Source: Diplodia intermedia (Eukaryota > Ascomycota > Dothideomycetes > Botryosphaeriales > Botryosphaeriaceae). From it: DNA of 64,000 nucleotides. Location of the stretch: contig JAKEKT010000079.1 of NCBI GenBank assembly GCA_021495925.1, positions 62,001 to 126,000 on the forward strand. Direction: 5' to 3'. This document shows positions 9,699 through 20,488 of the stretch, piece by piece (position 1 is the first letter of the stretch; the number at the start of each line of letters is the position of its first letter). A model generated the notes under the pieces. It was given only the letters and a program-made list of their open reading frames with translations. It searched no databases and was not told where the DNA came from. The position numbers and the translations under genes were made by a program.

Positions 9699-11027
9699 AT
9701 GCCCGACGAGTCGAGCCCCTCGCCTCCTCCCACCGCGGTGGACGTGCCCGCCAGCAATGCTCACTCAAGCAAGAAGACCCCCAAAAGCCAGCTCTCCAAG
9801 GGCATGGAACACATCCGCTACGCCGTGACCATCGATCCGGCTGCCCCGCGGCAGCCTTCGACCTACGGCGTGCCGAACTCGGTCATTGAGCCCGTCCGCC
9901 AGCCGGCCTCTTCACGCTCGCACGATCCGACCAACAACCAGAAGCGCAGCGATCCGTTCCAGTTCGGGTCGCGCTACCTGGAGGAGGGCGACGACATCTT
10001 CGAGTTCAATGCGTGGGACCATGTCGAGGTCGACGACGCCTACAAAGAATTCGCCGAGTGCCAGTACTCGCAGCAGCGCGAGAACCCCGTCTCCGACTTC
10101 GACAAGCGGCGCTTCAACATGGACCCGGCCAAGTGGTGGAATCTGTTTTACAAGAACAATCAAAGCAATTTTTTCAAGAACAGGAAGTGGCTTTTCCAGG
10201 AGTTCCCAGTACTGGAGGCCTTGACGAGGACGGATAGCCCGCCAACCCTTATGCTGGAGACCGGCGCTGGCGCAGGAAACACGGCCTTCCCGATTTTGAA
10301 GCTCAACGAGAACCCGAATTTCAAGATCCACGCCTGCGATTTTTCGAAGACGGCGGTCGATGTCATGAGAAAGAACGATGCTTACGATGACGGCGTAAAG
10401 ATCCAGGCCGACGTGTGGGACGTTGCTGGCGAAGGCGAGCAGAGTTTGCCTCCGGGCATTCAGGAGGGCACTGTTGACGTAGTGCTCATGGTTTTCATCT
10501 TTTCCGCGCTGGCTCCTTCGCAGTGGGCGCAGGCGGTACGCAATATCTACCGCGTCCTCAAGCCCGGTGGATACGTGCTTTTCCGCGACTATGGCCGTGG
10601 CGATTTGGCTCAGGTGCGGTTCAAGAAGGGCCGGTATCTGGACGAAAATTTCTACGTCCGGGGGGATGGTACCCGAGTCTACTTTTTCGAGAGGGAGGAG
10701 CTGGAGAAGGTATGGGGTGGCAAGCTCAAAACACTTCTTTCAGAAAGGCAAGTCAACGGTGGAGACGCTGCTGAGCAGATGGAGGAGCTAGAGCTCAAAG
10801 ATCAAAGGGAGAAAGATGCATCCGCTGTCGAAGATGTTCCGGCGTTCAACATCGAGTCGATCGGCGTGGATCGCCGCATGCTCGTCAACCGCCAGCGCAG
10901 GCTCAAGATGTACAGGTGCTGGATGCAAGCAGTCTATCGCAAGCCTGGGGGCACCACGCAGACCATTCTCAGGCAACCTGTGAAGCCCGATGCGAAAGAG
11001 GTCGTCGAGCCAGAGGCAACTTCTTAG
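9699..11027 (+). CDS. TRM140: tRNA (cytosine-32) N3-methyltransferase, METTL2/Trm140 family
   Basis: Single exon, 442 residues from the ATG at 9699 (the frame is open upstream but without an ATG). Residues 1-85 are polar and disordered. The family segment is DPFQFGSRYLEEGDDIF, NAWDHVEVDDAY, then DPAKWWNLFYKNNQSNFFKN and WLFQEFPVL. SAM-binding motif I is LETGAGAGN, followed by IHACDFSKTAVDVM and the post-motif VLMVFIFSALAP. The C-terminal half shows LKPGGYVLFRDYGRGDLAQ and the YFF(E)REEL signature. These enzymes make m3C32 in tRNA-Thr/Ser. In S. cerevisiae the gene is fused to the Abp140 actin-binding N-terminus through a +1 frameshift; here the enzyme stands alone. Confidence 0.9.
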   Translation: MPDESSPSPPPTAVDVPASNAHSSKKTPKSQLSKGMEHIRYAVTIDPAAPRQPSTYGVPNSVIEPVRQPASSRSHDPTNNQKRSDPFQFGSRYLEEGDDIFEFNAWDHVEVDDAYKEFAECQYSQQRENPVSDFDKRRFNMDPAKWWNLFYKNNQSNFFKNRKWLFQEFPVLEALTRTDSPPTLMLETGAGAGNTAFPILKLNENPNFKIHACDFSKTAVDVMRKNDAYDDGVKIQADVWDVAGEGEQSLPPGIQEGTVDVVLMVFIFSALAPSQWAQAVRNIYRVLKPGGYVLFRDYGRGDLAQVRFKKGRYLDENFYVRGDGTRVYFFEREELEKVWGGKLKTLLSERQVNGGDAAEQMEELELKDQREKDASAVEDVPAFNIESIGVDRRMLVNRQRRLKMYRCWMQAVYRKPGGTTQTILRQPVKPDAKEVVEPEATS

Positions 11028-11793
11028 GAAATCAGGTCCTGGGGTCCGCAGAAAGAACGCCGATCATCGAGTGGCCACCAAAGGAGAGCATATGCGGCGT
11101 TAGTGCATTTATACCCGATTTACGAACATCATGCCATATTGTGTTTGGGAATAGACGGAGAAGTCTGAGTTTTTCGAGCTTCCGGGGCTGCCTGATTGAT
11201 TACACCGCACTTGTTGTTCCCTTTTGCCGATATGTTGACTCTTGCTTGGCTGGTTTCGTCTGTCTTCTCGCACCCCATTCCATTTGCGAATCGACGTCAA
11301 CGTTATACAGGAACACAGGATTGTGGGTACAAGCCGCGCACCTCTCTAGACTAAGTCTACCCGACACCCTTTAGCTTAAGTCTTCAGGCTCTCAGCTAAA
11401 AGTTCTCCAAGCCCACAGGGGGCGTCACCGATGAATTTGATAGTGAGCGCGTTGACACTGGCCGTAGTTTTGAAGCATGAAAGAATGCATGTGGCATCAC
11501 AGTGCTCGGAGTGGCTTGAATCGTGAAATATCGAGCGTTGATTGATACTAGGCATAGGAGGATGCGTTCGGGGACTAGGATGACGTGCTCCTTCCGTCGG
11601 CTTGACAAGACTTACGTACTGATGCATATGAATATGTACTGGCGCTATGCTGGGAACGCAACGATGCCGCCCAACTGACTTCCGATCCATGTGCCATGTA
11701 TAGTAAACTAAGGGGGAGAGAAAACAGCTCCACCGTGCATTTATCGTCATGCATGGTTGCTATTCGTCACATCATGCTCTCGGTCGCACTCTT
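11028..11793. other. Convergent intergenic region TRM140 / ABC transporter
   Basis: 3' flanks of two convergent genes; no conserved ORF or repeat found. Confidence 0.6.
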
Positions 11794-14700
11794 TCACCCC
11801 TTCAATACGCCACTCTCCACCGCGGCCTCGATGATATCCTCCTTCCTGATGCTGCTCCTCTCGCACATGCCCCTGAAGATACCGTCCTCCTTCTCCCAAA
11901 GCCTCAACGGGGTGTCGAGCTCCGCAATCTGGCCCTGGTCCATGACGCAGATGCGGTCATATCCGATGATGGTGCGCAGGCGGTGGGCGATGCACAAAAG
12001 GGTTTTGCCACGGAAGCCTTCGACGATGGTGCGCTGGATTTTGGAGTCCGTCTCCATGTCGACCGACGATGTTGCCTCGTCGCACACGATGATCTGCGCC
12101 CCGCGGACCAGCGCTCGCGCCAGCGCCATCAGCTGCCGCTGACCGAGCGAGTAGTTTAACCCTTCCTCGTCCACGGCGCTGTCGAGGTGGATCCGTTGCG
12201 TCTTGTCTTCCATCTTCGCCTCGGCGCCCACCAGGTCGGCCTGTCGCAGCGCTCCCCAGAGCTCAAGATCGGTGTGCTCGCTAAACGGATCGAGGTTCGT
12301 ACGGATTGTGCCGCGGAAGAGGGTGGGGTCTTGTGGGATGATGGCGAGACGGGAGCGCAGGTCCTTGAGGCCGATGGTGCTGATATTGACGCCATCGATA
12401 GAGATGGACCCGCCAGACAGTTCGACTAAGCGGAAAAGAGTGCTCATGATAGAAGACTTGCCGGCGCCAGTACGGCCAACGACGCCGATGCGCTCACCCG
12501 GGAGGACGTGCATGTTGAACCTGCGGAGAACGAGTGGGAGGCCATCGCGGTACCGCATTTGCACGTTGTCGAAGACGATCTCGCCGCGTTCGGGCCAAGT
12601 AGGCGCGACAGAGCCCAGATGGAGGGGAGGTTCTTGCTCCAGCTGGGTGCCGTAGTGATATATGCGCTCGGTCGAGTTCATGTTGTTCTCAACCTCAGCA
12701 AGCTGTCGCACCGTAAACTGGATCATCTGGACAATGGACAAGATGTACGATAGAACGAGACCAGCAATGCTCGGGCTGACGTCGAAGCGCTGTGTCACAA
12801 CCAAAATACCGGTAACGAAGACAAGCAGGTTTCCAATGGCATCAAGGCGTGTGCTAAGCCAGCGCTGATTGGAGAAAGTCAAGTAATAGGCCGAGTCCAT
12901 GTCGTCGACGGCTTCCCTTATCAACTTGGAGAATCTCGACTGGAGACCGTAAGCCCTTACCGTAGCAACGCCCGAAACAGCCTCAGTGAAGCGTGAGAAC
13001 ACGGTACTACGCAATACGGACTCATGACGTTTGATCTCGCGAGCAGAAGCGCGATAGTAGCTGGCGGAAAAGACAAAGAGTAGAAACAGTGGGCCAAGGG
13101 CAATGGCAAAGTAATGGAAGTATGCGATGATGAGTGCAAAGACGGAAAGAATCATCGCCATTGTAAGGAGAAACATGCGCATCGAGTCCGTGAGAGCATT
13201 GTCCATGGTGTCGATATCCTTGGAAAAACGGTTCGTGATACGGCCCAAGGGGGTGGTGTCGAAAAATGACATGGGTGCTCTGAGGACTCTGGTGATGGCC
13301 TGATTCAACATGACCTTGGATCCTTTGGTGCCGAAGACGGACAGAGCAACCGAGAAGACGAACATCAGCACCGCCTGCGTGAAACCTAAAGCGGCATAAA
13401 CACCAATCTGGGGGCTAGTCAGCATGGACCCACGCCTCTATACCTCCAATAGACTTACATAGGTCCCTTCCGAATACTTGAACTTGTCTGACGTCCACCA
13501 TGAGAGCCACAGGCTTGTGATGATATTGGCCCCTTGCGACAAGATCAAGAGACAAAGAACAAACGGAGCAATGAGGATAGAGCCGGATGCTTTGATGTAT
13601 GCCGAATAGACATCCCAAGACACGCTTTTGACTGCTCTTTCTTCAGCTTGCATAAGCCCCTGGGCAGGTTTCTTCGGGGCCTTCTTTTTGACATCCTTCT
13701 TTTCTTCCTCTATCTCGTCTTCATCGTCCGGCTCCTGTTTCTTCTTGTCGTCGTCTTCCACCGCAGTAGATGCCATGAGCTTTTGAAAGTCTTCGTTGTG
13801 CGCCTTCAGATAGTCAAAGGTGCCGGCTGCAGAGATGCGACCGTCATGCATCAGCATAATGCGGTCGCACCGGTGAAGAACGTGCAACTGGTGAGTAGCC
13901 AGGACCCTGCATTTGTTCTCCAGCAAACCACAGATGGCGTTGTCCATTATATGACGGCCGACGTGCGCATCAACGGCTGATAAAGGATCATCCATGAGAA
14001 TGATGTCCGCATTGAAGTAGATTGCACGGGCAATATTAATTCTCTGCTTCTGGCCGCCGGACACAGTGATGCCTCGCTCGCCAATTTCAGTCTGATCTCC
14101 GTTCGGTAGCATGTCAAAATCAGCCCGCAGCGCGCACGCGTCAACAACTCGGTCATACCACTCCTGGTCGAAGTCCGTACCAAAGATGATGTTTTCCTTC
14201 ACGGTGGCGTTCTGTATCCATGCGTATTGCGGACAGAAGGCTCGAGTCGATCCCAGCATAAGCTCTCCGGACGTTCGGCGCATGTCTCCAGCCAGAGCCC
14301 CAAGCAGCGAGCTCTTTCCGGACCCAACAGTTCCGATAACGGCAATGAGCTCGTTGCGAGCCACCGAGAAGTTCAGATCCCGAAGCTTGAAGGGATCTTT
14401 CTCTGCAGGCGTGCTTGACACACTCAAACCCAAAGGATCGTTTGCGTCACCGCTCTTCCGGCTCTCCTTCGCGGCTTTCTTCTCTGCCTCCTTGGTTGTC
14501 TTCTCTGCCTCCTTGGCTTCCTTCTTCTCCTGCTTGAGTTGCTTCTGACCCTTTGGACCTTTACCTGGGATGTGGTCAGGGTCTTGCGTAGGCGAGCGTT
14601 CCCACGTAAAATTGGCATTCCTGACAAGAACGGCTTCCTTCATGTCGTCCTTCCATTGGATAGCCTCGTCGGCCTCCTCAGCGAGAAGGAATTCCTGGAT

Positions 14701-16346
14701 TCGCTTGATGGAAGAATACGCGTCAATTGTCTGCCCCAAAACCAACGGGAGCAAATTGAGGGGCAGGCGGAGTGAGTTGAAGAGAGCTAAAGAGGAGAAG
14801 ATGGGGGCAGGGTCAAGGACATGCTTCGACAATGAATATGTGATGAACGATAGCATGGAGGCGAACACAGGCATCGACATTCCGACGGCATTGATACCGT
14901 TGCGGATGGCCAGGACCTTTTGAATCATCCGGATCTCCTTGTTTCTGATGGCGTCGATGCGTTCAAGGAAAGACGTCTCCCAGCCAAAGTATTTGACAAA
15001 GCGCACGGCCGAGAGAATCTCCTGGGTCAAGCTCACTCTCTGATCGGTAATCTTGTTGATGCTGACCCTTCGTTTGAACAGGCTTTTGATTGCCTTTCCG
15101 AGGAGTGGGAACGCAATGACCAAGAGCCCAAAACCAGCGAGCGCGCTGTAAGTCAGATTGTACAGAAGAAGCGCTAGAGTGATCAAGATGGAGATGGGGG
15201 AAGTCCAAATCATGTGGAAAAACGCGGACGCCTGGTCGACGCGGTAGGTGTCGACTGACATCAAATTGATGATCCTGCCGTTGCCCCATCCGGTTCCATC
15301 ACCAACAACACCCTTGGTCGAGTCTGAGTTGGACTTGGCACCCTGCTTCTTCCGGCCAAGCAGCTTCTTGTACCATTGCCGCTCTGCCTCGGAGCCGGGT
15401 TTGATGTGCGGGGGTGGAGCAGCGTCGAGAGCCTTGCCGCCCGCCTTTGCTCGGCCCGAGATGCGCAAGGCCTTGTCAAAGATGACGGAGATCAGGGCAG
15501 CCCTGGCTTCGCCGCCAACCATCATGCCCCGATACAGGAAGTGGTTGGTGCACAAGCTTTGGAGGATCTGCATAGCCGTGATGCCGAACACGAGACCAAG
15601 CCCACGACCAATCGAGGGCGCAGGGTTTCCTGTGCGCTGGGCGACGTAGGCCTCGGTAGCGAAGCTGATGAGGTAGCGCAGGGTAAAGGGCGAGAGGACC
15701 TGCACGATGCTGGAGATCAACTGGCAGACGCCGCCGAGCCAGAATTCGAACTTGAAGGTCTCGTACAGGGCTCCGGCCAGCGGGCGCGGGTCGCCACGAG
15801 CTCGGCGGCGGTCGAATGACTCGACGAGCTTGGCCGACAGAACGTCAGCAGTGCGGTCGGGGTTCACCAGCCAGATGTCGTTTAGTTCGAGAGTCCTCTG
15901 ATAGCCGACCTGGAGCGCAAATGCATCAGTTCATGCCGGAGCAGGGCGTGCGTAGAGGACGGGCCGCCGCAACCTACCGACATAAGCGGGGCCATCCATT
16001 GGAAGGTGAGCAGACTGAAGAAGCCGGCGCCGTGTTCTCGCGAGAGGTCACGCTCGGTGGGCACAGGTGGCTTGTTGCTCCTCTTCAGCGGGTTCGCCCG
16101 GTCGAGCCAGCCGTCGCGCTGGTCGGGCGAAGACGAGCTCTTTGCGTCAACGTCAACATCGTCGTCGCTAGCCGAGGTGTTGGAGCTGTAGCTGGCTCTC
16201 TTCTCGATCCCAAGCGGAGCGGTCTTTTCAGGATCGTGCTCGTCAGCGGCGGTGCCGACCGGGTGCGGTGGTTCGGTGGCGACAGGAGCCGCGTTGAGGC
16301 CTGCGGCAGTCAGGTGGCCGGCTTGCCCGTCCTTGTCTGCGACCAT
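11794..16346 (-). CDS. YOR1: ABC transporter, ABCC/MRP subfamily, YOR1-like
   Basis: Three exons (16346-15978, 15909-13459, 13407-11794) encode about 1477 residues with the full (TMD-NBD)x2 plan and no TMD0. The N-terminal 100 residues are polar and acidic. TMD1 begins near FFSLLTFQWMAPLMSVGYQRTLELNDIWL. NBD1 has Walker A GTVGSGKSS (about residue 650), signature VSGGQKQR, and Walker B IILMDDPLSAVD with Asp in place of the catalytic Glu, as usual for ABCC NBD1. NBD2 has GRTGAGKSS (about 1251), the signature YSLGQRQL and IIVCDEATSSVD with catalytic Glu. A Lys/Glu-rich insertion (about 565-625) sits between the A-loop FTWERS and Walker A of NBD1. Yor1-type pumps export organic anions and drugs at the plasma membrane. 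The exact substrate cannot be read from sequence. Confidence 0.92.
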
Positions 16347-17267
16347 ATCTCCTCAGGCAGTGTCGGCGGACAGAGAGCGAGGCCGAGCGAAAGGAGAAGC
16401 CATGGCGCCTCTTGTAGCAGCTGGGGGGGCGGCGGCCGGCATTATGTGTGGAGAGGCGGGCCTCGAGCGCATGGAGCTACGCCTAACGCCGGGGTCGGCT
16501 GCCAGTGTGCCCATCGATGACGCCGGTATACAGAAAAGGACGGCACGGGCGGCCATTGGTCAGCTTGCAGCTGCGAGCTGCGAGCCCTGACCTCAAGACT
16601 GCGGGTGCAGGCTGCGTCGGCTTCTCGCCCTCACCCTCGCCGACGCCGACCAGCGAATCCGCTTAGCAATCCGCCGGTCCCCACATGCCCACCTTCCCGT
16701 CCGGGCTGCGCGAATCCCCGAGACGCTGCACGCAAGAGGCTAGCCTGCGTGCTCCGGACAAGTACACGCGGCGGTCCGGCCAAAAAGCAGCAAAGGAAGA
16801 ACGAAAGGCCTGACATATGTCCAAGTGCGTGAAGAAGAATGAAGAGAGAAGGTGGACAACGGCTTTCGCCCCCAACGTGCGAAGTCCGTGGTGTACGCCA
16901 TACCGCTTGTTGCCTGGAGCCGATAGCACGGCTTAATCCTTGCCGTGCCGCTGACCGGCTGCCGAAGCGCGGCAGCCGGAATGCGTATCTGTGCAGTTAG
17001 TGTCAGCTTCCATCTCTAGATACTTGCTCGATCTACCTTCACTCCAGTTTCAGCCGCCGTGTCAACGCTTACGCACCCGACGACAGCCAGACACTCTGGC
17101 GGGCTGAAGCTGCCGCCTCGGTCGAATGTTGCAAAGATTCAAGCGTGTTATTTACTACTATGCTCTTCTGCCGTCCTTGGTGAGCTAGCCGCCTATGCAT
17201 CGTGTATGCAGGGTATCAGAAACATGAAGTCGTCCAGAGCATGGAAAGAAATCCCGACCCCTGCAGT
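16347..17267. other. Intergenic region upstream of the ABC transporter
   Basis: 5' flank of the transporter and 3' flank of CAR2. It is GC-rich near the ATG. One striking perfect hairpin (16955-16979) is listed separately. No gene seen. Confidence 0.6.
16955..16979. promoter_or_regulatory. Perfect 10-bp inverted repeat with CGG/CCG half sites
   Basis: CCGGCTGCCG, a 5-base spacer, then CGGCAGCCGG: a perfect dyad about 610 bases upstream of the transporter ATG and about 310 bases past the CAR2 3' coding end (17268; 16955-16979 lies on the ABC side). It contains CGG and CCG triplets in opposite orientation, the form bound by Zn2Cys6 dimers. It could equally form a terminator-like hairpin in RNA. 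Confidence 0.4.
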
Positions 17268-18815
17268 CTAGTTGTCCACGCCAATGTGCACATTCTTCTC
17301 ACCCGGAGGAATGACCTCCCCTTCCTTCGCTCCCTTCAGCTGCGGCAATTCCTCAATCGCCTCACGGATGATGTCCAGGGATTGCTGGATCTGCTCCTCC
17401 GTAATAACCAACGGCGGTGCGAGACGGATGATGTTCTGATGAGTGGGCTTGGCCTGCTTCACGTTAGCACAACGCTTACCGGCGGATTCCGTTGCGGAGC
17501 ACTCACCAAGAGACCCTTCTCCTTGAACAGCATGCACAGGTCCCAGGCGCTGTGTCCGTTCGTCTTGCTCTCGTCGATAACGATCGCATTGAGAAGGCCC
17601 TTACCACGGACGAGGCTGATCATCGGGTTCTTGAGGTTCCTCAGGCCCTCGCGGAAGACATTGCCCAACTTTTCGGCGCGTTCAACCATGTTCTCCTCCT
17701 GGATAATCTCCAGAGCCCTGATGGCCACGGCCGAGCCCAGAGGGTTGCCGCCGTAGGTCGAGCCGTGCGTACCGGGCTCGATGGTGAGCATTACTTCCTT
17801 CGAGCCCAAGACGCACGACACCGGGTACATGCCTCCCGAAATGGCCTTGCCCAGGAGAACAAGGTCAGGCTTGATGCCGCTCCACTCGTGGCAGAGCATG
17901 CGACCCGTGCGAGCAATACCCGTCTGGATCTCGTCGCAAATCAACAGCACGTTGTGCTCCTCACACAGCGCCTTGACCTCGCGGAGATAGCTGTCGTCGG
18001 GAACGACGATACCCGCTTCACCCTGGATCGGCTCGACAAGGAAGGCAGCCGTATTCTTGCCGTGGGCCTCCAGCACCTTGCGGACATCGTCGACATTGTT
18101 GTAGCGGATGGGCGCCTTGGTAACGGGGTCCCAGCTGCCAATTCCGGGCAGGTAGGGGCCGTAGTTTTCGCGCGACTCGGGATCCGTCGACATGGTAATT
18201 GCGGCGAACTGTAGCATCCAGTCAATCTCCTCGTTCTCGTCTCAGCATGACGGCTGGCTTACAGTGCGGCCGTGAAAGTTCTCCTGCACGCTGAAGACGA
18301 GCGCCTCGTTCTCCGGAATACCCTTGACCTTGTAGCCCCACTTGCGCGCGATCTTGACGGCAGTCTCGACCGCCTCGGCGCCAGTGTTCATGGGCAGGAC
18401 CATGTCGAAGCCGAGAGTCTTGGTGATGTACTCGGCAAAGCGCGGGAATACATCGTTATAGAACGCACGGCTGCTCAGAGTAAGCCGCGAGGCCTGCTCG
18501 GTAAGAGCCTTGACGAGTTCGGGATGGCAGTGGCCCTGGTTCACTGCGCTGTATGCGGACAGGAAATCCAGGTAGTGCCTGGATCGAATCAGCGACGACG
18601 TCCTTGAGGGTCAAGGCTGCATGCACTTACTTCCCCTCGGGATCCCATACTGAAACGCCCGACGCCTTGGAGAAAACGACGGGCAGCGGGTGGTAGTTGT
18701 GCGCAGCGTGCTCATGCTCGGCATGGATTGCGGCCGAAGAGGAGTCGGCATGCGCGTTGAAGGGCTTAGCAGCGCCGTTGGAGGCGGAGCCGTTGCTGAC
18801 TGCGGAAGGAGCCAT
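17268..18815 (-). CDS. CAR2: Ornithine aminotransferase (CAR2/OAT)
   Basis: Four exons (18815-18631, 18578-18263, 18208-17507, 17453-17268) encode 462 residues. This is a class III PLP aminotransferase converting ornithine and 2-oxoglutarate to glutamate semialdehyde and glutamate in arginine catabolism. Visible family segments are NYHPLPVVFSKASGVSVWDP, DFLSAYSAVNQGHCHP, MNTGAEAVETAVKIARKWGY, FHGRTFAAITMSTDP, LLICDEIQTGIARTGRML, and the PLP lysine in LLGKAISGGMYPVS, then THGSTYGGNPLGSAVAI. The first ~40 residues are Ser/Ala-rich and specific to filamentous fungi. No mitochondrial presequence is evident, which suits the cytosolic fungal enzyme. All introns are 50-70 nt. Confidence 0.93.
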
Positions 18816-20488
18816 GGTGGTGGTCAGGAGAAATGGGCTGTGTTGGGTGAAGAATGAAAGAAGGCGCGCGGAGCGGTGCTGATATGCGATAGAGGAACGT
18901 GGGAAGCCGGGAGAAAAGGCGGGAAGGCCCCCTTTTAAGCGGCGGACTCACCGTGTCAGAGGAAAAAACCAGGAATTGGCTGGTGCCGTGACTACCCGGG
19001 GCGCCCGTCTATAACTGCGCATAGGGGAAACACACGGTGTTGAGCTTGCTCCAGCTCGAGACCTAAGGCTCACGCTCGCGTCGTCCTGCGCTTAGCGGCT
19101 ACAATTACGTGCACGTATCAGCCCGGCTGCACAGGGGCCCCGACATGGCCCGCTTTGCGCCCCCTGCCATTGGCTGCCCGCGCCCCGCCTTCGGCCTTCT
19201 CCCCTCGGCTTGCCTCCAAGCAGCGGTAGCGCCTGCACCCTGGCTCAGATCGCCAGGGAGCCTCGAGAGGCTGAAAGCCCCCCGCGCCCCAGACAGCCAG
19301 CAGACGTGGGAGATGGCGGCTATCTGCTATGCCGACCAGCGACCAGCGTCCAGCGGCATGGCGCGACGATTGGCTGGTGCCCTACGTGCCGCGCCGTTGG
19401 ACTTTTGACGGAAACGTCACAGCCTCGCATGAGCCTACCGCTTCCAGAAGGCGGTGCATGCTCTGCTACCCCCGCCATGCTGTCATCTACACATCGCAAA
19501 CGCCCGCCGTATGGGCAGTCGTGTTCCCCGCCGAGTGCAACCATGAGCGATGGGCGAGATCGCGGCGCCCAAAGCGTTTCTGGACTCCGCATCGCCGATA
19601 GGATACTGATAAGGTTCCGTAGATAGGGACTGATTGCATCCGGAGAGATCTAGCAGCATCTCCACCCCGGCGTTTTTTGTTTTTGTTTTGTCCATTTCAC
19701 TAGGTAAGCCTCCCCAATCCATAACCGTTGTGGACACGCACTCAATCCCCTCGGTCCCGTGCCAGGCTCACGTGCAACGCGCTTTGACGCTACTGCGGCA
19801 CCCTGATGACAGCACACGCAGCTCCATGCGATCATACACCGGCCCCGACCGCCCCCAGGAGAGTCACTGAACCGTTGGTTGCGTAGCCAGCCGCATCCGC
19901 TCGCTAACCATTAGATGGAGAAACGGCTTGCTTAGCTGCGCTACTCGCTTCGGGAAAAGACGTCATCCGCTGCTTCGTCCACTTGTTCGGCAAACGGGGG
20001 GTGCCGATGGGGTGCAACATCACACACACCATCAACAAATGAATGGCACGAACAAGAGGCGTGTTGCTCGCCAGCAATCGTCCCACCTGGCTTCTCAATA
20101 TGCCTGGCTCAGCTCGGTGAGTGCTAAGAATACAATGTGCAGGAAGCGCTGCGCCCCGCACTTGGAACGTTTCAGCTGCAGATCCTCTGACCAGCGTGTT
20201 GGTCTCAGCCCACGCCGCCAATCACACTCTCATCACAGGCTTCTGCCTGGTGCGGATGTGGGACGACGTGGAGAGCATACGGCTCAGTCGCCGCCGCCAA
20301 ACATGTATAAGAAAGGCATCCGGCGTACACTCTGCCGCCTGCTCTCCGTTGGTGCCGCCCTCTGATTGCCAGCTTCCCAAAACAGAAGGTGGGGGAACCG
20401 AACCGACCCAAGCTTGTTTATCTGTCAACGTCGTTTCTCATCTCGTCCCAACTCTCCTACAACCATATCAAGCCAGGTGCCATCCGAC
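18816..20488. other. Divergent intergenic region CAR2 / AAA ATPase
   Basis: About 1.7 kb, the second-longest non-coding stretch before the AAA gene. It is GC-rich near CAR2 and mixed later. Short ORFs occur on both strands but show no conserved motif, no splice continuity and no shared frame. No RNA gene or repeat recognised. Confidence 0.5.

Noticed and set aside
11376..11750. 124-codon minus frame between convergent genes
   Set aside because: Lies in a 3' flank, lacks motifs and has composition like non-coding DNA.
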